The notes below the pieces were generated by a model, which was not told the DNA's origin, did not search any database, and was given only the letters and a program-made list of their open reading frames with translations. From the NCBI RefSeq assembly GCF_010093815.1, contig NW_022985563.1, forward strand, positions 698,247 to 762,246: 64,000 bases of DNA, written 5' to 3'. The position numbers were made by a program, and so were the translations under genes. This stretch comes from Pseudovirgaria hyperparasitica (Eukaryota; Ascomycota; Dothideomycetes; Acrospermales; Acrospermaceae). Of this stretch, positions 46,981-57,101 are shown piece by piece (the stretch's first letter is position 1; each line of letters begins with the position of its first letter).

Positions 46981-49600
46981 GCGTCTATGTAGAAGTGTCT
47001 TAGCATCCATTGGAACAAAATCCCACGTGGGAAATCTAAATCACACAAGAAAAGACCAAGAGACGAGTCCTGGGAACCCTTCAGGAGGTTAAGGACCTCA
47101 TGGGAGAAACAGACATGAACTCCCAGAGGAGTAATAAGGAGATATGCAGCATCCTTCTTGTTATAGCGAAATTTAGTGGAAATAGGGACTGTAGTACCCC
47201 TACTATAGCACACATTACATCTACTAAATGATGTCCTCATGGAAAGAATTAAACTGTTATATACAAGCATAGCTACAAGACCACATCTAACAGTATGCGT
47301 ATTACATTAACCGGACGGGATGCTCGTGCAATAGTCTGCTTTGAAAGTATTCAGGAGTAGCGACTTCACTTTTATGGACGTCAAAAGAGTGGTTCTCTTT
47401 ATGCCGTACTATAGTCGACGCTAACAAGAATTTCAGAGCGAGGCTTACAGTTTCTAAGCTACAGGACGATTATTTCATCGCGATAGTAAAGAGTAGTGGC
47501 TTCTCTAGCTATAGGAAGCAAACCAACCTAGGACAGTACACGTCTCTAGCTTCTCATCTCTAAGTACCTTGCAATGATAAGCATGATTAAGTGGCTAAGA
47601 GGAGTCATGTTACGGGATGTAGCCGCTGGGTCCCAAACGGACGTGTAGATTCAAGCTCATATCATTCTTCTTTCGGACAGCTGAATATAACCTCCTAGTT
47701 CATAAGCTCAGCAAGCTAAAGATGGCAATTAAGATCATGCATCAAGATGTTAGTAGCATGAAGTCTGCAGCGAAGAAATCCTACTCAAGGTTCTTCCCCA
47801 AAGACAATGTACAGCTTGCCTCAGGGGTTCGTTTAGCAATTCTAGAAAAATGACAACACACATGGTGAGCTTTGCAACGTGCCTTCTCGCCTTCGATCAT
47901 CTGGACTACCTGGAGCAACTCTTTCGAGAATCCCAAGGAGAGAATATTCAAGATTCAACTCTAGTCCCAACGTGCGACTAGGGCCTTTGCCACTCTTGCT
48001 CAGTTCAGAGGCCATAGAATTGATAATGATGTATGTGAGTTCTTTATCTGCTCTCATATTCTCGATGCTAGAGCTTATGACGCCCTAGAATTTCTGGGAC
48101 TCTTTGGTAACCTTTTTGCTTAGGTAGTACAGAGCAGCGTCTCCGGAGGTTGGACGCCTATTGGTCTACTATAATGCTCGCGAGGGTAGTGTTCTTGACT
48201 GGAGCTGTAGGGGTTTATGACGCTTGATCAGCTCCCTCTTCAATTTTGGTTCTCATGACCTTTGTGAGCTTCTAAGTGTCATGAAATCAGCCTTGGTGGG
48301 TTTGTCGCGCTGTGACTCTAGAACAGCATCGGCAAAGACTACTTCTGCTTTAATACTCTTGTTGACTACTTGAGAGGTTACGAAACCTTATAAGAGCATG
48401 GATATTCTAGATGACCCCCCTATTGAAGTAGCAACCTTTTTCCACTTAGTCTTGCTACTCCCTTTAGTATGTCTACCTGTCTTGCTCGATATGTTCGAGG
48501 AGTTTGCTATGACATTGGAGATGAGATCATATAAGACACTGTCTCTGTACTTACAAGAGACTTGGAAAATTCATCGTGAGCTTGCGTAAGGACGAGAGTC
48601 CTATGAATAGTGTCAACATAGTTGATACGCCTGCACCAGTTCATCTACCAATTAGTCAAGCAGATGGTCCGCTTATGGTATCCACTTAGAATATAGTCCT
48701 AAAATGTACGCCATATAGTTCCTGGTGCAGAGACTCCTATGGCTCCTAGGTTTATTCATTACCATAGATATAGTTAGATAGCCTTCTTGCCGAAGGTGAT
48801 GCATAGCGACTCCCTGTTCCTAAATACCATCCTAGACCAAATAGCGAGGCTGAGGTACTTTATCTTCCTTGTAGAGGACACAGTCTTGCTGATCTTCCGA
48901 AAGGGCCGTTCACTGTCCAAAGCAGGAATACACATACAGATTACATCTGTTCTCGACTCTGACGTGGCAAGTCCACATTCTAGCATGCTTCTTCACCATC
49001 TCTAGAATAACTTCTATTATAATAAAGGGCGAGGTATGTCTACTAAGACTGACTTAGTAGATTACTCATGTGCCGTTCTTAAGAAAAATCTTAAACCAAA
49101 GCTAAGGTCGGCTTGGCAGGCTGATATAATAATATTTCTTATTCCTTGCTTGATTAAGTAGTTATACTTCTGTTGAATTCCAGAACGTATGTAGACATTA
49201 ATCTTAGAAATTTCGATCTAGTCCTTAGGAACAGTCAAGTATAGCATGTCAACCTAGCGGCGCTTATGGAGAGTCATTACCGAAGTATCGGTGTTTAACA
49301 AGTAAATTCCTTAACCTAGGAGGCTCTTTCGTTATATTCTACTACATAATAAGATATTATATATTTTAATTATTGAAATCTCTTTGAGTTTATACTTACT
49401 AGCTATATAATCTCTTTTTTATGTATACGTACTTTACTCTGTCTATCTATTCTAAGTGTTATGTATATTCTACGAGTCACGTGTATTCTACCATAGTACA
49501 CGAAAGATACGTATAATAAGTGTGAATTCATGACCTAACTCCACGCCCCCTACTTATGCATGTTCCTTTCATAAACCATAAACACGATCTAATAATCTAA
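46981..49600. repeat. AT-rich decayed repetitive DNA, family not assignable
   Basis: Base composition turns clearly AT-rich compared with the genes around it, most strongly at 49320-49560 with many TA steps. Fragments of protein-like sequence occur on the minus strand but no long frame survives. This fits an old repeat decayed by C-to-T change such as repeat-induced point mutation. I could not recognise reverse transcriptase, integrase or transposase motifs, nor paired ends, so family and age are open. Confidence 0.45.
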
Positions 49601-49699
49601 TATACATCCCACTTTCAAATAGCCAAGATCTTCTACCCCCTGATACCCTGTTTCCCTTAACTCCCCTGATAACTCCCCAATGTCCTGTCTAGAGAAAGT

Positions 49700-49990
49700 C
49701 TACGGGCGACGCATAGCCGCTTCCTGGCGTACAGACGCACACTGCTGCTCGTACTGGCGCCGTAGCTCTCGTATCCTGTCACGGTTTTGCTGCTCGTACC
49801 TCTGGAGATACGGCACTAATGCTGGTGCTGGCTCCCCGAGGGCCATCATTTCCGTATGGTACCTGTTGTGTGACCTAGCGATGGCTTGCTCGAGCTCTCT
49901 TTTAAGGTGGGCGAGTAGTTGTTCCTCTCGAGAGGAGAGGTTGCTGCTGTTGTTGCTACTGCTGCTGGAGATCTTCTGTTCTGGTGACAT
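49700..49990 (-). CDS. Small coiled-coil protein, 96 residues, unknown
   Basis: An ATG at 49990 opens 96 codons. The N-terminus is a Ser/Asn run (ISSSSSNNSSNLSS). The rest is strongly helical and charged: REEQLLAHLKRELEQAIARS, and later YLQRYEQQNRDRIRELRRQY, with regular Leu/Tyr spacing that suggests a coiled coil. It is isolated between decayed repeat DNA and a MITE, so it could be a young gene, a fragment of a larger gene or part of a mobile element. GC content is higher than in the neighbouring repeat, in favour of selection. No family is recognised. Confidence 0.5.
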   Translation of the reverse strand: MSPEQKISSSSSNNSSNLSSREEQLLAHLKRELEQAIARSHNRYHTEMMALGEPAPALVPYLQRYEQQNRDRIRELRRQYEQQCASVRQEAAMRRP

Positions 49991-51120
49991 CCTGGGAGAG
50001 TTTTGAGTTTTGAGAGGGTTTATGAAGATCTGAATAGAATGCTAGAGATCAGGTAGAGTTGAAAGTGATGTTAAGATAGAATAAAGATAACCTTTCGATA
50101 GAGGAGAGTCGATCAGGAAAGACAGGTAGAGGAACGGAGCTCTCATGTAGTAGGAGAGAGAGAGGGGGATTTGAAAGTGAACAAATTACTACCTCTAAAT
50201 AAGGGGTTGTGCGGACTGCCAAGCCCAACATGCCGGTCGTCGGCGAAAGTGAGCTGTTATTGAACAACCATGCAAGTGTGAAGGCACACAAGTGATTAGA
50301 GTTGTTCTTCACGAGACGGAAGCACATGCCGAAGGGTATCGGGGCGGGAAATGGCCATGAACAGGCGCAGATCGCCAGGGTAGAGTCACATATGCTTCAT
50401 ATTTCACTGGGCTCGAGAAGGAGAGATACAAATAAACAATCAGAGCCTAAAATACTAATATCAGAGCTGTTGGTACACCCCAGTCTTCAGGCAATGGGGA
50501 CAGCTAAGATGAGTCCGAACTAGACCGAATGAGTGCCTCGTCAATCATCTTGTTTGCTATAGTCACTGTCGATATTCTTTCCAATTCCTTTTCTGAAGCC
50601 CTTACAGCTAATGAGATACCTTGGGCCAGGTAAGTAACGACATCTCTGGAGAGATCAAGCTGACATCACATGGGATACAGTATCTTAACTTCTAGAGCGA
50701 TACTGAATTAGACTACCCAGGAGTCAATTCCCGTAGAAAGAGCATAGTAACTACAACCCTAACAGACTCAGGGGAATGAGAACATCAATACTAACTAAGA
50801 ACTAGAACCAGTACACACACAGCCCGTAGAGCCAGCATAAACAGCAAAGAACCCAAGAAAAAACACCTCTAGCCACACCGTGCACGTCAAACCTCATCCG
50901 AGCATCCCATCATAACACCGATTTCTCTCCTGCACTTCTTTCTGTAAATCATTTTAGGTCTTCTCCTCTAAGAATCGCATATCCTCTTCTTAAAATCTGT
51001 TCCTAGCGTCGTACACCATTAACTCTGTCACTCTCACTCCCAAAACACTCACATGTTCTATCTCCACCGGCATCCCAGCACACCCCCAAGCAAACACGGC
51101 ATACGTCCTGGACTCTCTAA
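49991..51120. other. Intergenic region left of the MITE
   Basis: No gene is supported. The sequence is moderately AT-rich with an AGAGAGAGAGGGGG tract near 50155. It leads to the MITE target duplication at 51121. Confidence 0.45.
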
Positions 51121-51598
51121 TATCTCACCAGACGTGAGCATATACAATCGGATACAATCCAAGGTCCTAGATTAGGATTGTATGATTAGTCACTCTAAAA
51201 GTACGGATTAAGCTTAGAATCTATACCAAGGGATTGAGATTGATTGTGTTAGATTAAATAAAGTAGGGTATATACCTATATATAGCCCGGGGCCCTATCT
51301 TAGGCCATATTCAGGCATCATTTCTGCCTAAGGCCTGTACTTTAGCCTTAGGCTCTAATATAGTAGCCTTAGGCAGAAATGATGCCTGAATATGGCCCAA
51401 GATAGGGCCCGCGGCTATATATAGGTATATATCCCACTTTATTCAATCTAACACAATCAATCTGACAAATCGGATTGAGATTGTACCGTCTTGGCAATCA
51501 TTTTGAGGCGTGGATTGAGCTTGTATTCTCTATTAAAATTTTGGCCCAGATTGAGATTGCACAGATTCGGATTGTATATGCCCATCTCTGTATCTCAC
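51121..51598. mobile_element. Non-autonomous hAT-like MITE with 8-bp target duplication
   Basis: The element spans 51129-51590 (462 bp) and is flanked by identical 8-bp direct repeats TATCTCAC at 51121-51128 and 51591-51598. The left end begins CAGACGTGAGCATATACAAT; the reverse complement of the right end begins CAGAGATGGGCATATACAAT, with three differences in the first 21 bases. A terminal CAGRG-type motif and 8-bp target duplication are marks of the hAT superfamily. There is no coding capacity, so it would depend on a transposase in trans. The inner part is a long palindrome (separate entry). The exact target duplication suggests an insertion not much decayed. Confidence 0.88.
51237..51463. 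repeat. 98-bp inverted repeat with 31-bp loop inside the MITE
   Basis: Arms 51237-51334 and 51366-51463 are equal in length and differ at about 6 of 98 positions, four of them transitions. A transcript or single strand would fold into a long hairpin. The arms do not reach the element's ends, so a palindromic unit may be nested within the outer element. Confidence 0.92.
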
Positions 51599-51837
51599 CA
51601 AGAAAAACAATGATCCCACCGCACACCTCTCACCTGCGAACACATACTTTCCACAGCTTCCCATACCTCCCGCACTCACCTGACCCTCACAAAGCAGAAA
51701 AACAAAACCAAGCCCTGGGACATCGAAATCGACCTCGGACACGCTCTATACATCCGGCGAGGTCAGCATGCATGAGAGCATCAATATTAGCATCAGCTTT
51801 AACATGAGTAATAGCGTCAGTGGGGGCACTGGCTCAA

Positions 51838-51868
51838 CATCAACATCAACATCAACATCAGTATCAGC
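51838..51868. repeat. (ATCAAC)n microsatellite
   Basis: About five copies of ATCAAC lead into the decayed tandem array to the right. The same hexamer recurs at 52482-52500. Confidence 0.85.
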
Positions 51869-51929
51869 ATCAGCCCGGGCAGTGACATTGAATCAGTGTC
51901 GGTATCATCGTAACCAGCGTCAAATTCGA

Positions 51930-52920
51930 TATTAGTATCAAATCAACATTTAGAACCGTCCGCATCAGCATTTGTATCAAAATCGACCACAGCGCAGCCA
52001 GCATCAGCGTTAGGACGGGCGTAGGGGAGCGTATCAACATATTTCATATCAAGGGCGTAACTAACAGAAGAGGGGCAGAACCAAAAGCGCAAGAGAGGAG
52101 AGTGAAGAGACGGTATTCCTATAGTAAGCGTCGCAGTGCATTCTTCGCTGTCAGGGGTAGTCTTAGCATTAGCATCACCATCGTCAATCAACATTGACCC
52201 CAGCGCAGCCAGCGTCCGACGCCAGCGCAGCTGACGGTTAGGGCAACTAGTGAATAGGAGAAAGGGATGAGAGAATATTGGGGCTGATAAGGGCACAGCA
52301 TGTGTGTGTAGCACTAGTGCTTAGACAAGATGGGGATGTGTTTAAGAGAGGATAAAAGCAAGACAAGAGAGGGAAGAGAGGGAAGAGAGGGAAGAGAGGG
52401 AAGAGAGGGAAGAGAGGGAAGAAGCTGGACATCCACAGCTAGCATCACAAGGAATTCGATCCAGGGCAGCATTAGTGCTGGCATCAACATCAACATCAAC
52501 GTCCTGCACAGTTCGCCCTAACACCAGCGCAGCTGAGTGTCAGCAGGGGAGGTAGAGAAAAGGTAACTCAATAGAGTATGCTGTGACATGCGTGTGATAC
52601 CAGTACCAGGAGGAGGGAAACCCATATGAGGGAGCATAAAAGGACAAAGGAAAGAGAAGGAAAAAGAGCGGGAAGAGACAGGACATCTATAGCAGCATGG
52701 TAGTACACTCGACACAGTCAACATCAGAGGCGGCATCAGAATCAACATTCTGCGCAGCCAGTATCAGGAAGTGAGTCGTCGCATGTGAAAAGGCATAGCA
52801 TGGCATGAATATACCGCTCGTTAGTGCTAGCTAGGATAAAGGAAGGAATAAGAGAAGGAATAAGAGAAGAGCAGGAAGGTTATAAGAGGAGGATCTCAAG
52901 AGCAGGAACGATTCGTCAGC
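51930..52920. repeat. Decayed long-unit tandem array (about 210-320 bp units)
   Basis: A CAGCGCAGCCAGC-like head recurs at 51990, 52201, 52524 and 52750. Each head is followed by a G/A-rich block (AGAGGGAAG-type, best at 52366-52425) and then usually by a GGACATC(C/T)A(C/T)AGC-like segment and an ATCAACAT-rich tail. Order is kept in each unit although the sequence has diverged. The unit is not recognisable as a known gene or element. Confidence 0.6.
52366..52425. repeat. (GGGAAGAGA)n minisatellite
   Basis: Six or seven uninterrupted copies of the 9-bp unit GGGAAGAGA lie within the second unit of the decayed array. Confidence 0.92.
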
Positions 52921-53184
52921 CTGAGCATCGTGGCCTCGTGTAAGCCAGGGGCATGCATGGCGAAAATACATTGAGAGAAATTGGATTAGGACTTTGGAAT
53001 ATATGACACATGAAGGACTTCATAGCCTTGTCGACATACGACATGTTATAAGTGGATGAAGAATATGGGGGCGAGGAAAGAAGTTTGAATGAATATGGAG
53101 GGTCTGTCTTCATGGTACTGTCATTTCTCGATGGAACGATCAAAATTGATATCCAGAAGCCATGTGTTTGACATTTACTGTAAC

Positions 53185-54728
53185 CTACCGCCTTCCTCCC
53201 CTTGACTTGCCTCCAAAACCAGGCCCTCTGCCCGAGCCCCTCCCACTCGCCAACTTGACGACAAACGCGCCTCTTTCGATAGTATTCACAAGCACAAAGC
53301 CAGACGGGAAGAGAAAGTGGCTCCAGGTGCCAGCAAACTGCACAATTCCACCCACCGCATCGTCCTCAGGGTAGATATCGAAGAAGCCCTCGACACTGAC
53401 CTTGCTTCCAGTCGGGTCCCTGCTGATGCTCCTGACATCATGCACCCACAGTCCGGCGCCGTAGTTACTCTGATACGCGAGACCATCGACGATATACAGG
53501 TTATGATCAATCGTCTTATGGTCCGTCGCAAAGAACGTCCCTGTCCACTTTGGATTGCGCAAGTCTGTAAAATCGATTATATGCGTGACTGGACGGCCGC
53601 TGGCAGCAGGCCCCTTGCCATCACGCTCATCGAGCTCGTCGTTAAGCAGTACGTACTGGTGCCAATTGCGCTCCGTCCACCAGCCCTGATGGCAGTACGT
53701 TGCGCCCGGGTAGCTGAGGCGCGAGAGCACTTCGGATGCAGGACGGCCGGATTTGCTGCTGGCATCGTAAACAGTGACGGTGTCCTCGTTGTATCCGACG
53801 CAGATGTTGCGGCCACGGAAGCTACGGTCAGGGCCGTTATAAGTCACGCACTGTGCGTCGTGCACGTATCCGTCCTGGCTGGCGCAGCCCGGAGACTTTG
53901 GCACGGATGGATCGGAGAGGTCTATGTACTGTAAACCAGAGGCACAGGATTGATTGCGTGGCTGGGCGCCGACGGCGATGGCGTATTCGTTGTCCCAGTC
54001 CACAACGACGTTGTGCGTGCGGCCGATGGGAATGGTGTCAGAGAACAGGCCGACGAGGTCCCTTTGTGGGTCGAATGTCACGGGCGAGCTAGGGTCGATA
54101 TGGAGGAGTTTCTTCATGTCGAAGATCTGAACGTTGTGACCGACGGCTTCGCTGCCGATGATCACAAAGTCGTTCAATACTCGGATCTCGCGCCATCTTG
54201 AGCCGACGCTTTGAGCGGGCAGGCGACCGAGATATATGATTTTGCCCTTGTTGGTGATTTCAACAAAGGCAGCACCTGAGAACTGGCCCACGATACCGAA
54301 CTCCCGTCCATCCTTTGAGGTCCATCCCCAGGAAGATGAGCCGGCGGCTTCGGGACCGCCCAGGTCGGCATGGTTCTTGAAATCGTAAAAGTCCATATTC
54401 TTGCAACGGAAGGTTTGATTGGCGTTTCCGGGCTCGACGATGGCAAGACCATCCTTGCATTTGACGCGGTCATTCTTGAAGTCAGGCTTCAGGCTGGACC
54501 ATCTGTCCCAAGAGGGCCACTGATCAAGATCATGGAGGCCTACGGACTCGTCGTGGTCCCATTGTTCCTGAGTAGGTGTTAGAGCTGTATGAAGGCGCAG
54601 GACAGAGTCAGACGTACATTCTTCATGGTCATAAGCCGTTGATGAATGGCGCCGGAGGCGTACTCCTCAACAGCATATTCGGCAGCCTTGACCGCCAGCG
54701 GCGCCAATAGAACCAATGAGAGCTTCAT
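53185..54728 (-). CDS. Secreted LVIVD-type beta-propeller protein
   Basis: Exons 54728-54618 and 54567-53185, with a 50-nt intron (GTACGT...CAG), encode 497 residues. The first exon supplies a signal peptide (MKLSLVLLAPLAVKAAEY), so the protein is probably extracellular or in the wall. The body has repeated blade-like segments such as NVQIFDMKKL, GLQYIDLSDPSVP, VTHIIDFTDLRNPKWTGTFF and GLWVHDVRSI, with conserved DHNLYIVDGLAYQSNYGAGL. This matches fungal LVIVD-repeat/choice-of-anchor-B proteins, whose function is unknown. Paired Cys (for example CASG, GCASQDG) fit disulphides. Oddly, the C-terminus ends in a Gly/Arg-rich tail (SGRGSGRGPGFGGKSRGGRR) unlike a secreted propeller. The frame into this tail is continuous, so it may be a real lineage-specific extension. 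Confidence 0.9.
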
Positions 54729-56798
54729 TGCAAATGCCCAACAGCAATAAACTTCTGAAATGAGCAGGATTGAGCAAGTATTCGCTTCGTAGTGGTAGGT
54801 TTATATAAGAACTGTCATCGCTTTCCTCCGGTACAGGACATTTGCCTCTCTGCCATATCTTCTCGCTGTTCGTCATGATAGCAACCTTGGTTACATCTGG
54901 GCAAAGCCACATTTCTGGGCAGGTTAAACTCTTCCAGAAGGTAAGATCGGCACCGCTCATCCGAAAGAAGAAGGTACCACACCTACTCTACGCGCAAGGC
55001 CTCCCTTCGCGGTCGGCTATCACTTGGCTCGACTTGGCTAGCGTGTGTTTATGTTAACCTCACTTGGCAAATCGATTTGTAGCACAGTATCTTGATAACT
55101 CCCCGCTCTTCAAGACTTACTATGACCAATTAATGAAGTATCCACAGGTTCAGCTGTATGTTCAGGGAGGATATTGCAGAAATGGGACCAAGGTGAGCAC
55201 CAAGATGGCGAGTTCGGACGATCGGCAGTGCGCTTGGCACCAAGCCTTTGCCTACGACGATCTGGAGGATCACACGGCATGCTCTGTATGAGACACAATC
55301 TGTGTAAGGCGATGTGGAACTTTAGAGAAGCATTGGAACTTGTCGGATATCTGTATCCTCCTGTACGACGCTGTCATCGTTCTCGTGATGCTCATCAACT
55401 AACTCCAGGAAAAGTGCACACTGCCAAGCATCGCGGCCTTGCTGACATGCAGGCGGAATCGCAAGTGCAATCTTACTTCGGCGGGGTACTCAAGATAGCA
55501 GGTAGGGCTTCACCGACAGTCATACGTTCAGATCTTACGTAGCTTGCAGGTATTCGCCAAATTGTACTCAGATGTCTATGCTGTGTTCGACTCAAATTGG
55601 GCATTGTACTATGCGAGATCATCTACAAATCTCACAATGGTTAGCGCCAGTCCAACGAACAGAACGGTCATGGCGACCCTAAACTCGCGCCTGTGAAGAC
55701 GATTGTAATTCTGTTCGAAGATCTGCGCACCGTAAATACGAGCGTTGTCGGCACTCATGATGACCCTGCGCCAGATGTAAGCATATATGTCAGACAGAAG
55801 GATCTGTGAGTTACATAGCTATAGCAATCGCTAGCGCCTCCAAAGCTGTACAGATTAGGCTCCAGCTCCATCATGCGATAATCAGCTAGTGGCTGAATGT
55901 TCCCAATGTTTGTGTTCACATCACACGATGAACTTTACCCACCCTGCCGGCCAAGAATAAGGTTGATCAAATAACTCAGGAGATACGTACTCATACCTAG
56001 AGTAAGATAAGATGCCCTGACTTCATCGTGAGACAAATTATAGACTGGCGAAAGTGTATGTTCCGCTCGCCCAGTCCGCCTGATCCACCTGGAATTCCCT
56101 GTCACAGTAACAACATGCTACTTGGAACACGACACCTGCTTAGCTACGCCTTCACTGACATCGATATAGGCAGCTGTCCATTTTCGACGCGACACGAAGA
56201 ATCTGCTCCTGAGCGACGCGACATATAGTTGTCAGGTCTGCTATCATTGAAGTATGCCGAAATGTGGAGATACGACAGTGTTGGAGTTTAGAATGGTACG
56301 AGAGTGTCGATTTCCAGACTGAGTATACAGGTCAAGGGATAGTATCATAGTCCTGTTTTGCGTTCTACCACACTGGGCAGTCATGCATATGCCACTTGGC
56401 TGTCGAGAGTGCGCTTGGTGGAAATGTCTAAGACGCAACATTTCCATGATCGCTTGATCGTTTTAGGTCCTGGAATAACACATCTTTGTCCGATCCGCTC
56501 TGGCACTCTCTGTGCTGGACGATTGGCCCGACACTCGATGTTTGGCTACGTCGGTATGTATGGCGTGCTCTCGCAGGTAATGCCCATTCGAACGTCGAAA
56601 AAAATAAGCTGGAGAATGTTCAAGGGGCCACTCTGGAAACCTTCACCGTTCGCTTTCGCCCTTTTGATTGACATATATCGAAAGACTGGAGCCCCTGCTC
56701 CTTGCCTACCATTTGCCATCGTAAGTGGTATGCAGACACGAACAGTATGTCAGTATCACCAGGCCGAAAAGGATTCGAGCTGTCAAGGCGTTGACAAA
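54729..56798. other. Intergenic region with weak coding traces
   Basis: Beyond the promoter side of the LVIVD gene, plus-strand frames at 55064-55540 read protein-like in places (PLFKTYYDQLMKYPQVQLYV) but lack an ATG and a consistent exon structure. I cannot assign them. The rest shows nothing. Confidence 0.4.
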
Positions 56799-57101
56799 TT
56801 ACAGCGATAAACCAACGAGCGTTCCGAAGCTGTCGTTCGTGTCTGTGTCGATGCTGGATCCGAGATGTAGGTTATAATCCGCCCTATAGATTTCCTTAAT
56901 ATAAGGAAAGCTCAGATTAGGCTGCTGAGATAGCAGTTCCTTCAGAGCTTCCAGATAGCTGAACCTATTGGAATGAGACATGTGTGGCTTGTAATGTTGG
57001 AAGAGATTGCCCAGACCTTGCTTGTGTAGCCACGGTCCGCATTTGACGACGGAGGCATAGATACCACTTGGAGTAATGACGATGATGTCCAAGAACTTCA
57101 T
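56799..57101 (-). CDS. Possible small protein, 100 residues
   Basis: An ATG at 57101 opens exactly 100 codons with a balanced composition (MKFLDIIVITPSGIYASVVK at the N-terminus). ATATATATA at 57136-57144, 35-43 bp upstream, could be a TATA box. No family is recognised and no introns are obvious. It stands alone in a gene-poor stretch, so it could be a chance frame or a fragment of an older gene. Confidence 0.35.
   Translation of the reverse strand: MKFLDIIVITPSGIYASVVKCGPWLHKQGLGNLFQHYKPHMSHSNRFSYLEALKELLSQQPNLSFPYIKEIYRADYNLHLGSSIDTDTNDSFGTLVGLSL

Noticed and set aside
54667-54960. 97-codon frame overlapping the signal-peptide exon of the LVIVD gene
   Set aside because: Out of register with the signal peptide and without a splice partner.
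55064-55540. Possible exonuclease-like gene (KHRGLADMQAES resembles an oligoribonuclease segment)
   Set aside because: The match is short, the catalytic N-terminal motif is absent, and no ATG or consistent exon structure was found.
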